Below, in pieces: positions 7,113 through 14,991 of a stretch of DNA of 14,991 bases; positions within the stretch are counted from its first letter, which is position 1, and each line of letters starts with the position of its first letter. Source of the stretch: JBMYQA01 sp049600855 (GTDB lineage Bacteria > Bacteroidota > Bacteroidia > Cytophagales > Flammeovirgaceae). The position numbers and the translations under genes are program-made. The notes below the pieces were generated by a model. That model saw nothing but the letters and a program-made list of their open reading frames with translations, searched no databases and was not told the origin of the DNA. Location: positions 1-14,991 of the forward strand of contig JBMYQA010000135.1 in assembly GCA_049600855.1 (NCBI GenBank). The letters are read 5' to 3'.

Positions 7113-8401
7113 TGCACAATCGAAAAGCTGCCTAAGTAATTGTCGCTTATGGTGGTGGGTCGCGTGTTCAGAAACTCTATAAGGTCTTTTTCTACTTTCA
7201 GCAGTAAATCATCAGGGTTCAAAAAAGCATCCTTATCAATGAGCAAAAAATCAATAGTCGTCTTTTTGTTCGGAATGTAATGAAAAGAGATTGTGCATCC
7301 TTTCGTTGAGCTGAATGTATTTTCAGCTTCAGCGGTTTTCCCTACCTGAAAACCGTCAATCAGCACGCTACAAAATAGATCAGGCAGCGGGTCACGGCCT
7401 TTGTTATTCCAATTCGAATTGTGTTTAAACATTTTTTCCCCATCATCCAACAACTTAGCCCCCGCTACTTGAAAGGTATAGGAAACAAATTTAGGCACGT
7501 TGATTTGAACCTGCTTAGTTTCCTTATGTACCAGTTTATCTTTTCGATACATTTTCGTACTCACCGTAACCGTCGCATTTCCTGGAGAAAATTGCTCATT
7601 AGAAGCAATTGTAAGCCCCTTATCTATAATTTTGATAAAATAATGATCGCCTTTTTCTCCATGAAAAAACGGCGTTTGTAAAGAAGACCCCTCATTGCTT
7701 TTCGTTCGTATTACTTTCCCATTATAGCGATATGTACTCACCAATTTAAACTCTTTTTCCACATATCCTGCTGGTTTGTCTAACTGCTGACCATCCCGCT
7801 CCACGTAAATTTTAATGGCACTGTTTACTTTCGGGTAATATACAGATTGGGTATTCACTTCCATCTGATAGTTTTCCTTCAACAATGGATTGGCTGTTAC
7901 ATCTGTCCCATAACTATCAAAATAAACGGGCTTCACACGGAGTTTAATTTTGAAAAGTGGAGCGCCTACCCCATTGTCATTTCCAAAGCTGCTAAATCTA
8001 CCCATAGCTTCTAATTCGTAAGCATCTTTATAGGGTTTACAGTAAAAGTTAATATCAGCTTGGTACACATTATTTCGCACAGATAGGTAGCGACTTGATC
8101 GTTCATGATACAGTGTTTTGCCAGCTTGAACAACTTTCACTTGAGTTGCCAAATACACACTGTTTTTCTCGGCCACAGCGGCAGGGAGTTTCGTATTTCT
8201 GGGAAATTGGGTTTGAAGCTTGATGCTTGTCCGATCTTTTCCGCTTTGGTAACTGATTTGGAAATGAACCAAGCCTGCCTCCATGTATTCCTTCCCTTCA
8301 ATTACTTCATAAGAAAAAAATTGAGCATAACCCATCGGTGTTCCAATGAGAAATATGATGAACGTTAATATGTACTTCTTATTTATCTCTTTTGGTTTCA
8401 T
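7109..8401 (-). CDS. Secreted protein of unknown function, possible C2-like C-terminal domain
   Basis: A lysine-rich start and hydrophobic core (ILTFIIFLIGTPMGYA, cleavage near residue 26) make a standard Sec signal peptide, so the 430-residue protein is periplasmic, outer-membrane-associated or secreted. No T9SS sorting domain or lipobox is present. The bulk (residues 30-320) is beta-rich without a motif I recognise. The C-terminal 110 residues read as a C2-like beta sandwich: DPLPDLFCSVLIDGFQVGKT, then NTFSSTKGCTISFHYIP, then TIDFLLIDKDAFLNPDDLL, with acidic residues placed like the calcium-binding loops of C2 domains. This is my inference from the pattern and needs a structure-based comparison. 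It ends convergently on the 6417 gene, sharing the CTAA at 7109-7112, and starts divergently from the ABC exporter. Confidence 0.8.
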   Translation of the reverse strand: MKPKEINKKYILTFIIFLIGTPMGYAQFFSYEVIEGKEYMEAGLVHFQISYQSGKDRTSIKLQTQFPRNTKLPAAVAEKNSVYLATQVKVVQAGKTLYHERSSRYLSVRNNVYQADINFYCKPYKDAYELEAMGRFSSFGNDNGVGAPLFKIKLRVKPVYFDSYGTDVTANPLLKENYQMEVNTQSVYYPKVNSAIKIYVERDGQQLDKPAGYVEKEFKLVSTYRYNGKVIRTKSNEGSSLQTPFFHGEKGDHYFIKIIDKGLTIASNEQFSPGNATVTVSTKMYRKDKLVHKETKQVQINVPKFVSYTFQVAGAKLLDDGEKMFKHNSNWNNKGRDPLPDLFCSVLIDGFQVGKTAEAENTFSSTKGCTISFHYIPNKKTTIDFLLIDKDAFLNPDDLLLKVEKDLIEFLNTRPTTISDNYLGSFSIVH

Positions 8402-8704
8402 AGTTACTCATTAATATTCCATACTTGTTGAAATGCCCAAATACGTCATCACTGCCCAAAATCAATCCAACTTCATTTTTAAATAACTCACTTGCTATCA
8501 GTTGGGTTGTTATTGTTTAATTTATTGCTTTTCAAGAAGCTTGCAAACAGCTAACAACATATAACTGCCTATTCCTCTATTATAATACATAATTGTGCCA
8601 AAATAGCGGTGTGGAGACTTCATTTAAGCCAAGCTGACTGCATGTTTCCTTTGGTTTAAAAATTGAAAAAGAACAATACAGGAAAGGATTAGTTTTAAAA
8701 CCAT
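8402..8704. other. 303-bp divergent intergenic region
   Basis: It lies between the secreted unknown (minus) and the ABC exporter (plus). No coding frame or RNA gene was seen. A candidate promoter for the exporter is at 8623-8653. No convincing promoter for the minus-strand gene was found. Confidence 0.55.
8623..8653 (+). promoter_or_regulatory. Candidate promoter for ABC exporter
   Basis: TTTA (8623-8626), a 19-bp spacer and TTCCTTTG (8646-8653) resemble TTTG-N19-TAnnTTTG with one mismatch in each element. The same TTCCTTTG octamer appears at the nrdB promoter. The leader would be about 45 bases. Confidence 0.35.
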
Positions 8705-10564
8705 ATGGATACGTTCAGAAAAATATTTGGTGTGGAAGCCAAAAGACCAAACCCCAGACAAAACAACATGAGTTTTAAAGAAAACATGTTGGCACTCCGT
8801 ACTCTTCCGAAGTTTTTTAAGCTGATTTGGACAACAAGCAAATCAATGACCATTGGAAACTTCTTACTAAGACTAGTTAAAGCAGGTCTACCGTTGAGTA
8901 TGTTATATGTGGGCAAATTGATTATTGATGAGATCATCCGACTGGCAGAGACAGAAGGGGGAGATATGACCACCTTGTGGACTTATGTTGGAATCGAGTT
9001 CGCACTTGTGTTTATTACTGCCTTATTAAGCCGATTAATCAATTTATTAGATGCGTTATTAGGTGATTTATTCGCCAACCAGACTTCGGTGATGCTCATT
9101 GAAAAAGCAGCCCAGCTTGATTTGCCTCAATTTGAAGATTCAGAATTTTACGATAAGCTCGAACGTGCACGGAGGCAAACTACAAGTCGAGTGGCACTCA
9201 TGTCGGATGTGCTTACCCAAATTCAAGATTTTATTACTATTATTTTCTTAGCAGGTGGGTTAATCGCATTTAATCCTTGGTTACTGCTCATTTTATTATT
9301 GAGTGTACTACCTGTTTTCTTGAGCGAAACTTATTTTAACCAACAAAGCTATTCATTAGTCCGAAACTGGACTCCTGAACGAAGAGAATTGGATTACCTA
9401 CGCTTTATTGGAGCAAGTGACGATACTGCCAAGGAAGTTAAAATATTTGGATTAGCGGAGTTTTTAAAAAACCGTTTCGCCCTAGTAGCAAATAATTATT
9501 ATCAAGCCAATAAAAAATTAGCACTAAAACGCTCAACTTGGGCACTGGTATTCAATTCACTAGGGGATACGGGCTATTACGTTGCCTATATTTTCATCAT
9601 CTTAGAAACGATACAGGGCAAACTTTCCATTGGCGACTTAACTTTTTTAGCCGGCTCATTTAGTCAAATGCGTAATTTGCTTCAAGGAATATTATCACGC
9701 TTTTCGAATATTTCGCAACGCGCACTTTATTTACAAGACCTCTTCGACTTTTTTGATATTAAGCCAGAAATCCAATCGCCTGAGCATCCTGAATCTTTAC
9801 CCTTACCATTTCAGCAAGGTTTTACCTTCGAAAATGTGGGTTTTAAATATCCAAATACCGATGAGTGGGCCGTGAGAAATGTTTCATTCCATTTAAACAT
9901 TGGGGAAAAGTTGGCCTTAGTTGGGGAAAATGGCGCAGGAAAAACTACGTTAGTAAAGTTACTAGCTCGTTTATATGATCCTAACGAAGGACGTATTTTA
10001 TTGGATGGTCAAGATATTCGCAACTTTAACCTCAAAGCATACCGTGAACTTATTGGGGTAATATTCCAAGATTTTGTGCGGTTTCAATTCATGGTTTCTG
10101 AAAATATTGCCGTAGGAAAAATCAATGAGAAAGACGATAAAGAGCGAATTATTGAATCAGCTCAACTGAGTTTGGCCGATACGGTCATCGAAGGTTTACC
10201 CAATAAATACGAGCAAATTTTAGGAAAACGTTTTGAAAATGGTGTTGAACTTTCGGGCGGACAATGGCAAAAAATTGCACTAGGACGTGCCTATATGCGC
10301 AATGCACAACTACTCATTTTAGATGAACCAACTGCTGCGCTAGATGCACGCGCAGAATATGAGGTTTTCCAACGTTTTTCGAGTTTAACTCAAGGAAAAA
10401 CGGCCGTCTTAATTTCCCATCGTTTTTCTACTGTACGCATGGCCGATCGCATTTTGGTATTAAATAAAGGCCAAATGGAGGAAATTGGTTCGCATGAAGA
10501 GCTGCTCGCCAAAAAGGGAACTTATGCCGAGTTATTTGAGCTGCAAGCAGAAGGCTATCGGTGA
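8705..10564 (+). CDS. Fused ABC exporter, membrane and ATP-binding domains
   Basis: This is a half-transporter of the ABCB/MsbA-like exporter type, expected to work as a homodimer (or heterodimer) in the inner membrane. The membrane domain spans residues 40-345, with hydrophobic segments near 52-72, 93-115, 174-205 and 280-300. The ATPase domain (about 373-610) is complete: Walker A GENGAGKT (407-414), Q-loop Q455 in VIFQD, signature LSGGQ (516-520), Walker B LLILDEP with E541, D-loop ALDA, and H-loop H572 in ISHR. The length of 619 residues is normal. The substrate cannot be read from sequence; lipids, peptides and drugs are all known for this family. The start at 8705 gives a 20-residue polar N-terminal extension; MSFKENM at 8768 is an alternative. 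Its last 10 bases overlap the end of the convergent aldo/keto reductase gene. There is no partner gene or membrane-fusion protein beside it. Confidence 0.93.
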   Translation: MDTFRKIFGVEAKRPNPRQNNMSFKENMLALRTLPKFFKLIWTTSKSMTIGNFLLRLVKAGLPLSMLYVGKLIIDEIIRLAETEGGDMTTLWTYVGIEFALVFITALLSRLINLLDALLGDLFANQTSVMLIEKAAQLDLPQFEDSEFYDKLERARRQTTSRVALMSDVLTQIQDFITIIFLAGGLIAFNPWLLLILLLSVLPVFLSETYFNQQSYSLVRNWTPERRELDYLRFIGASDDTAKEVKIFGLAEFLKNRFALVANNYYQANKKLALKRSTWALVFNSLGDTGYYVAYIFIILETIQGKLSIGDLTFLAGSFSQMRNLLQGILSRFSNISQRALYLQDLFDFFDIKPEIQSPEHPESLPLPFQQGFTFENVGFKYPNTDEWAVRNVSFHLNIGEKLALVGENGAGKTTLVKLLARLYDPNEGRILLDGQDIRNFNLKAYRELIGVIFQDFVRFQFMVSENIAVGKINEKDDKERIIESAQLSLADTVIEGLPNKYEQILGKRFENGVELSGGQWQKIALGRAYMRNAQLLILDEPTAALDARAEYEVFQRFSSLTQGKTAVLISHRFSTVRMADRILVLNKGQMEEIGSHEELLAKKGTYAELFELQAEGYR

Positions 10565-11454
10565 TTTTCATAGCAATAAGCTGCTGTAGCATCTGCTAAT
10601 AAACGTAGATCATGCATGTTCAACTGGTTTTCGGAATAGCTCTCTAAACAATTACTCAACTGCTCAGTAGTTCTAAAGCCAACTACAGCAGCGGAAACGG
10701 CATCATGTTGTAATACATATTGGCAAGCGGTAAAGGCATAAGACTGTTGCTGATTTTTGGCAACGTACTGGAGCTGTTGTGCAGCTTGCTCAACCGCTTC
10801 TGGACTATGATTCAGGTAGGGCTGGACTGGCTTCCCTGCCAATAAACCTTTTGCTAAGGTTCCACGAGTAATTACAGAAACATCATGTTCTGCCAATAAT
10901 GCTAAACAGCTTTCTTCTGGTCTGCGATCAAGCATGCTGTATTGCATCATTACTGAGCTAATATTGGATCGCTGCACATATTCCCGAATCACATTTGGGC
11001 GAATGGAGGAAATGCCATAATGACGAATTTTACCTTTTTCCTTTAGCAACTCAAATGCCTCAATGGTTTCATCAATCGGGTCATCAATGGTACCACCGTG
11101 TAGTTGGTATAAGTCGATATAGTCTGTTTTAAGGCGCTTTAAACTTTCATCTACCGCAGCCAAAATATACGTTTTGCTGGGGTTCCACCGCCATGTGGTT
11201 TTATCTGTATTCCACTGATTTCCGACTTTTGTCGCTATAACAACCTGATCGCGCTTGTTTTGGAGGGAAAACCCCAATAACTCTTCATTGTGACCATGAT
11301 CGTACAAATCGGCAGTATCAAAAAAGTTAATGCCATAATCAAGCGCTTGATGGATGAGTTTGTAAGAAGCATTTACATCATTTTCTAAAGACATACAGCC
11401 CATAGCAATTTCACTCACTTGCAAATCTGATGTTCCGAGTTGATGGTAGCGCAT
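10555..11454 (-). CDS. Aldo/keto reductase
   Basis: This is a cytoplasmic NADPH-dependent oxidoreductase of the (beta/alpha)8-barrel aldo/keto reductase superfamily. The catalytic tetrad is intact: D46 (INFFDTADLYDHGHNEELLG), Y51, K76 (VVIATKVG) and H119 (IDLYQLHGG). MRYHQLGTSDLQVSEIAMGC at the N-terminus and AAVVGFRTTEQL near the C-terminus match the family. Its form, with QLHGGTIDDPIDET and an early MGCMSL, is like the YajO/general-stress AKR group, but the substrate is not known. The length of 299 residues is slightly short of the usual 310-330, with no missing core element visible. The 3' end overlaps the convergent ABC exporter gene by 10 bp. The upstream hydrolase gene on the same strand has its own terminator, so this gene should have a separate promoter in 11455-11560; I could not identify one. 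Confidence 0.93.
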   Translation of the reverse strand: MRYHQLGTSDLQVSEIAMGCMSLENDVNASYKLIHQALDYGINFFDTADLYDHGHNEELLGFSLQNKRDQVVIATKVGNQWNTDKTTWRWNPSKTYILAAVDESLKRLKTDYIDLYQLHGGTIDDPIDETIEAFELLKEKGKIRHYGISSIRPNVIREYVQRSNISSVMMQYSMLDRRPEESCLALLAEHDVSVITRGTLAKGLLAGKPVQPYLNHSPEAVEQAAQQLQYVAKNQQQSYAFTACQYVLQHDAVSAAVVGFRTTEQLSNCLESYSENQLNMHDLRLLADATAAYCYENHR

Positions 11455-11553
11455 ATTTAGGTTTAATTAAAGAGCTTGATGAGATTACTAATTTTCAGCA
11501 ATTAAACTGCCAAGTCAGTTGATTCCGTAGGCATATTTTGAAATTAGACGGCA

Positions 11554-11583
11554 AAATAAAAAAAGCCAACATCATATGCTGGC
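11554..11583 (-). terminator. Rho-independent terminator of the 11623-13101 hydrolase gene
   Basis: Read on the minus strand, an 8-bp stem (GCCAGCAT / ATGTTGGC, one G-T pair, 3-nt loop, at 11565-11583) is followed by TTTTTTTATTTTG. It lies about 40 bases after the hydrolase stop and 100 bases before the aldo/keto reductase start. Confidence 0.75.
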
Positions 11584-11622
11584 ATTTTGTACTAAAAAAA
11601 TCATAACTAATTGTGAGTCAAT

Positions 11623-13101
11623 TTACTTGACAGCAGGATGACTCAACTTCCCTGTTTTCCCTTTCACAGGAATGAACTCCAGTTTTGGATACGTCAAGGT
11701 CACCTCATCTACATTTTCTCCTTTTAAAAATCGAATAATTGCTTCATTGGCCTTAGGATGGGTAAGCACTTGCTCATGCCCAGCGTTTTTCACAATGATA
11801 TGACTGCTATTTGAGAAACCCCAGCGTACTTCTTCGGCTTGGTAAGGAGGTGTGTTAAAATCCAAGGTACCACTCATGAAAAGTGTTCTTACATTACTGA
11901 TTAAGGGAGCTCGAAACGCATCGCCCAAATCGGGAGTTGACCAGTTTTCGTCTTTTTCATAGCCAAATAACTCTCCAAATAAGCTATTTTCTTTTTGCTC
12001 TTTAATCACTTGCCTCCTGCTAGCTGTTGCTCCTGAGGCTGGATCCATCGTGCTCGCCATGCCATGGATGCCATATACATTGCCAATCCGCTTTTGCATA
12101 AACCAAGTTAATGCCGAATAATCACCTTGATCAATGCTGTAAAGTAAGCGAGGGAATACAGGCAAATCGCTGGCATCACCAATATCATAAATCAACAACA
12201 TTTTTAAGGCATAAGCACCGATTTTCACCTTCATTTTCTTTTGGGTAAGCGGAGAGTTCACCTCTAGGGTAATTGGTTCTTTTTCTAACTTTTTAATCAG
12301 TTTTTCATAAAGTGCCATCAAATCGGGAACTTCTTTGCTCACCTTTGGATCTGCATTTGCCATTAAAGCTATTTTACGAAAATGGGTGTCCATCGCATAA
12401 GGCAACTTGAGGGTATGGTTAAGCCCTTCTACACCAACAAGTACCGCATTTTCTACCTGTTCTCCATAATACTTGAGGTAAGCTTGTCCAAGGTGAGTGC
12501 CATAACTAAATCCAATGAGTGAAATTTTATTGTAACCTAAAACATGACGCAACGCATCAAGGTCTTTCGCGTTTTCTGTAGTAGTATAACCAGCCAAATC
12601 AACTCCTCGCTGCTCCAATGCTGCGCGTGCATCTTGCTTCATCTTGCTGAAATAGTCGTTTTGTACTTTTTCGTCAATAAATAAATCTTCAGGAATATCT
12701 TCATTCGTAAGGTAAAGTACGCGTTCTGAACCCGCACCTGTGCCGCGCTGGTCTACCAATACCACATCTCCCAGTTCCAAATAAGGCAGCCAACTTTCCA
12801 AGTAATGCTTATCACGCGCTTGCCAAGTACTACTCGCTCCTGGTCCACCCGACAAATAGAAAATTGGAGCACTTGGGTTGGGGTTGGTACTTTTTAAGCG
12901 AATAAAATGAATGGAGATTTCTTCAGTATTAGGGTTTGCCCGATTTTCAGGTACTTTAAAAGTGCCAACTTCTGCGGGTACTTTTATACCTGAAGCACTT
13001 TTAAAGTGGGTATTTTCTAATGTCAACTTTGAAGCATCGTTGTTTACACCAATAACGTGGAAGTTTACGATCAAGAGAACAGAAAGCAAAAACGGTCTCA
13101 T
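11623..13101 (-). CDS. Exported alpha/beta hydrolase, proline iminopeptidase / TAP-like
   Basis: The layout is that of peptidase family S33 and TAP-like hydrolases. FYLSGGPGASS (81-91) carries the oxyanion GGPG, DVVLVDQRGTGAGS (112-125) is the typical DQRGxGxS strand, and GFSYGTHLG (197-205) is the nucleophile elbow with S199. After a large cap region (about 215-400), TLFMSGTLDFNTPP gives the acid D414 and NAGHEQVL gives H442. All three catalytic residues are present, so it should be active, most likely releasing N-terminal residues from peptides or cleaving small amides or esters. The first 20 residues are hydrophobic (FLLSVLLIVNFHVIGV) and fit a signal peptide or N-terminal anchor, placing it in the periplasm. 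Length, 492 residues, is normal for the TAP-like type. It has its own terminator and is divergent from the two-component genes. Confidence 0.9.
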   Translation of the reverse strand: MRPFLLSVLLIVNFHVIGVNNDASKLTLENTHFKSASGIKVPAEVGTFKVPENRANPNTEEISIHFIRLKSTNPNPSAPIFYLSGGPGASSTWQARDKHYLESWLPYLELGDVVLVDQRGTGAGSERVLYLTNEDIPEDLFIDEKVQNDYFSKMKQDARAALEQRGVDLAGYTTTENAKDLDALRHVLGYNKISLIGFSYGTHLGQAYLKYYGEQVENAVLVGVEGLNHTLKLPYAMDTHFRKIALMANADPKVSKEVPDLMALYEKLIKKLEKEPITLEVNSPLTQKKMKVKIGAYALKMLLIYDIGDASDLPVFPRLLYSIDQGDYSALTWFMQKRIGNVYGIHGMASTMDPASGATASRRQVIKEQKENSLFGELFGYEKDENWSTPDLGDAFRAPLISNVRTLFMSGTLDFNTPPYQAEEVRWGFSNSSHIIVKNAGHEQVLTHPKANEAIIRFLKGENVDEVTLTYPKLEFIPVKGKTGKLSHPAVK

Positions 13102-13431
13102 AACTTTTTAGATTAATCAGGTAAATCACACCAAGGAGATTTGTATTACCCAAAGTGAATACAGGAAATGAATGTGTTCGCTAGCTTGAACAATTCGAAG
13201 CTAACACTCCTATTCATCATTTTTTTAAATGTTCGATCGATGCGCTTACTCATGGGTTAGAATGAGCTATTGATGTGATGAATTCAATTGAGGAGGTGAA
13301 GTCAACCATTGAGGGGATAAAAAGGCGAATTCATCGACTTGTTGAGCCATACCATTTTTTTCCTTTAAATTCATACTTGACATGTAAATAATTCCCCCTT
13401 TCTGCATGCAGCATTTAATCGTTTATCCATC
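13102..13431. other. 330-bp divergent intergenic region with several repeats
   Basis: This gap between the hydrolase and the sensor kinase holds no coding frame or RNA gene that I can support. It contains a bulged hairpin at 13182-13203, a 9-bp inverted repeat at 13277-13335 and, inside that, a direct repeat at 13287-13314. A weak promoter candidate for the kinase is TTG (13339-13341), 18 bp, TTCCTTTA (13360-13367). CTGCATGCAG at 13402-13411 is a 10-bp palindrome 20 bp before the kinase start. Confidence 0.5.
13277..13335. promoter_or_regulatory. Inverted repeat enclosing a direct repeat, possible LytTR control site
   Basis: GATGAATTC (13277-13285) and GAATTCATC (13327-13335) are exact reverse complements. 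Between them ATTGAGG occurs twice (13287-13293 and 13308-13314), start to start 21 bp, two helical turns. Direct repeats at this period are how LytTR regulators usually bind DNA, and the downstream operon encodes one. The link is inference. Confidence 0.3.
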
Positions 13432-14502
13432 ATGAAACGCGAAAACCATTTATTAGATCGTTTTTTACAGAATCGTGTGCTAACGCATACTTCCTTTTGG
13501 CTTTTTGCTTTGCTCATTGCTCCAATTACTTCCAGTGAAAGTATTACTGAAATTGGCGAGGCTTTGCTATTTAGAGGAGTAGCATTGCCAACCAAAATAG
13601 CGGGGGCTTATTTTGTCGTCTATTACATCATTCCCCAATTATTCCAAAAGAAAAAATACATTCAAAGTATCCTTGTTTTTATTGCTGGCACCTACATTTT
13701 AACCGTGATCTATCGCTTTAATAACATACACATTGCCGAAGTCCTTGCGGGAGTAGATCAACCTAGAGAATCTTTGTGGCAAATCATCACTGAGTTTGAG
13801 TTTACCTTTTGGGGATATGTTGGGAAGCTCCACCTTTTCACCTTCTTATTTCTGTTTCTAAAGATGATTAAAGATCAGGCTACTGAAAAACATCAGCTTG
13901 AAGCCTTACAAAAGGAGAAAGTTTCTGCTGAATTAAATTTCTTAAAAGCCCAAATTCATCCGCACTTTTTGTTTAACACACTCAATAATTTGTATGCGTT
14001 AACCTTAGAAAAATCAGATGAAGCGCCTGATGTAGTAGCCAAACTTTCAGAAATGTTAGATTATATGCTTTATCAATGTAGAGAAGATAGCGTACTGCTA
14101 AACCGAGAAGTTGAATTGCTTGAGCATTACATTGATTTGGAAAAGTTGCGTTATGGCAATCGCTTAGAGCTTACCTTTGAGCATACAATAGATAATCCTC
14201 AGGCAGTCATCGCACCTTTAATCCTGATTTCTGTTGTGGAAAATGCCTTTAAACATGGCGTAAGCGATAGCGTTCAGCCAGCTATCATCCGGATGCGCCT
14301 GGTTGTGGAAAACAATGTATTGAAATTTAGGGTATTTAATACGAAAGCGACCTTTAGCCAACCAGATCAAATGGGGTATAAAGAAGGAATTGGGGTAAAA
14401 AATGTCACGCGACAACTCGAATTGATTTATCCGAATCAATATGAGTGGGTGGTAAACGAAGATGAAAACACGTACGAAGTGGAATTAAGTATTCAACTAT
14501 GA
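13432..14502 (+). CDS. LytS/YehU-type sensor histidine kinase
   Basis: This inner-membrane sensor has about four hydrophobic segments (near residues 21-34, 52-69, 78-96 and 125-145), then a short coiled linker (150-168) and a His_kinase domain (PF06580). The phosphoacceptor motif QIHPHFLFNTLNN (174-186) matches QINPHFLFNxLN, so H178 is the likely phosphorylated residue; the usual N two residues earlier is H176 here. The ATP-binding part shows VVENAFKHG (268-276, N-box) and the G-box GIGVKNVTRQLELIYP near the C-terminus. There is no separate periplasmic sensor domain, so the membrane bundle itself probably senses the signal, as in many Bacteroidota kinases of this type. The stop overlaps the start of the response regulator by 4 bases (ATGA at 14499-14502), so the two are translationally coupled. 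The signal is unknown. Confidence 0.94.
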   Translation: MKRENHLLDRFLQNRVLTHTSFWLFALLIAPITSSESITEIGEALLFRGVALPTKIAGAYFVVYYIIPQLFQKKKYIQSILVFIAGTYILTVIYRFNNIHIAEVLAGVDQPRESLWQIITEFEFTFWGYVGKLHLFTFLFLFLKMIKDQATEKHQLEALQKEKVSAELNFLKAQIHPHFLFNTLNNLYALTLEKSDEAPDVVAKLSEMLDYMLYQCREDSVLLNREVELLEHYIDLEKLRYGNRLELTFEHTIDNPQAVIAPLILISVVENAFKHGVSDSVQPAIIRMRLVVENNVLKFRVFNTKATFSQPDQMGYKEGIGVKNVTRQLELIYPNQYEWVVNEDENTYEVELSIQL

Positions 14503-14991
14503 GTAAAATGATCAATTGTTTGGTGGTAGATGACGAACCACTTGCGGCAGGCTTGTTAGAAAAACATATTCAACAATTCGCTCAGCTTCATTTGGTAGCC
14601 AGTTGTTGGAATGCCATCCAAGCTTTTGAAATCTTGAAAAAAGAACGCATAGACCTCATTTTTTTAGACATTCAAATGCCTGGACTAAATGGAATTGAGT
14701 TTGTTAAGTCCTTGCAGAACCCTCCAAGCATCATCTTTACCACCGCCTATCGCGACTATGCCGTAGAAAGTTACGAGTTAGATGTAGTAGATTATTTATT
14801 GAAACCCATTACCATCAATCGCTTTTTCAAATCCATCAATAAATATTTTGATAAAATAGCAGCAAACCCAACTCCAAAACAAGTAATGGCCATAGACGCT
14901 CAACCAGCCCCTTTTATTTATGTCAATACCAATCGGAAATATGTAAAGATCGAATTTAATAAAGTACTTTACATAGAAAGCTTGAAAGATT
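14499..14991 (+). CDS. LytTR-family response regulator, 5' part, runs off right edge
   Basis: The first 164 residues are present and the gene continues past the right edge. The receiver domain (about 4-120) has the acidic pair D11 and D12 (LVVDDEP), phosphoacceptor D57 (IFLDIQMPGLNG), the T81/T82 switch region (FTTAYRDYAVESYELDVVDY) and K102 (LLKPI). After a linker, FIYVNTNRKYVKIEFNKVLY (139-158) followed by IESLKD is the beginning of a LytTR DNA-binding domain, so the protein should bind DNA as the output of the upstream kinase. It starts at the ATG overlapping the kinase stop; a second in-frame ATG at 14508 is possible, but the overlapping one gives the usual coupling. Target genes are not known; self-regulation through the upstream gap is possible. 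Confidence 0.95.
   Translation, partial: MSKMINCLVVDDEPLAAGLLEKHIQQFAQLHLVASCWNAIQAFEILKKERIDLIFLDIQMPGLNGIEFVKSLQNPPSIIFTTAYRDYAVESYELDVVDYLLKPITINRFFKSINKYFDKIAANPTPKQVMAIDAQPAPFIYVNTNRKYVKIEFNKVLYIESLKD

Noticed and set aside
8695..8973. Minus-strand open frame of 92 codons over the start of the ABC exporter
   Set aside because: It overlaps well-supported coding sequence and has no family resemblance; it is a shadow frame.
11461..11507. 8-bp inverted repeat GTTTAATT / AATTAAAC upstream of the aldo/keto reductase
   Set aside because: It is short and AT-only apart from one pair, and expected by chance in this AT-rich gap.
12911..13111. Plus-strand open frame of 66 codons at the hydrolase N-terminus
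   Set aside because: It is antisense to the signal peptide and N-terminal strand of a convincing hydrolase; composition looks random.
13182..13203. Bulged hairpin TAGCTT-GAA-CAA-TTC-G-AAGCTA as a terminator or operator
   Set aside because: There is no T-run after it on either strand and it faces the 5' ends of both genes, so it is not a terminator; too weak to call an operator alone.
562..13408. Several GCATGC hexamers (562, 6491, 6532, 6748, 10933, 13403) as a possible dispersed genome motif
   Set aside because: About six in 15 kb is not clearly above expectation, and most lie in coding sequence without shared context.

Overview
The window looks like chromosomal DNA from a member of the Bacteroidota, probably a free-living, low-GC, Cytophagia-like bacterium. 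The evidence is a C-terminal type IX secretion (T9SS) sorting domain on a secreted lipase-like protein, a LytS-type histidine kinase overlapping a LytTR response regulator, an AAA-ATPase-like protein of a family often multicopy in Bacteroidota, candidate promoters of the TTTG-N19-TAnnTTTG type, and few Shine-Dalgarno sites. The genus cannot be read from the sequence alone. No mobile element, CRISPR array, rRNA or tRNA was seen.

Layout. 1-330 (-) is the 5' part of an AAA-ATPase-like gene that runs off the left edge. A 272-bp divergent gap with a perfect 16-bp palindrome leads to a T9SS-exported lipase-like hydrolase (603-2549, +), which ends at a strong hairpin probably shared with the convergent genes. 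On the minus strand follow a 71-codon gene of unknown function, a complete stand-alone BLUF blue-light receptor three bases upstream of it, and gpsA. A 484-bp divergent gap with a good promoter candidate precedes nrdB (4822-5817, +), a eukaryote-like class I ribonucleotide reductase small subunit that stands alone and has its own terminator. Then come a LEA14/WHy-type lipoprotein and an unrecognised 231-codon gene that carries a 15-bp perfect inverted repeat inside its coding sequence.

The second half holds a secreted unknown protein with a possible C2-like C-terminus (7109-8401, -), a fused ABC exporter (8705-10564, +), an aldo/keto reductase (10555-11454, -), a secreted or periplasmic alpha/beta hydrolase of the proline iminopeptidase/TAP-like type (11623-13101, -), and a LytS/LytTR two-component pair (13432 to the right edge, +).

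Most genes are single transcription units facing toward or away from each other. Two convergent pairs overlap at their stop codons. The clearest functional couplings are the BLUF receptor with its small downstream neighbour and the kinase with its overlapping regulator. The rest is an ordinary mix of housekeeping (gpsA, nrdB), envelope and secretion genes. The items most worth following up are the BLUF/small-protein pair, the long intragenic inverted repeat at 6491-6537, the palindrome in front of the lipase gene, and the structured gap upstream of the kinase.
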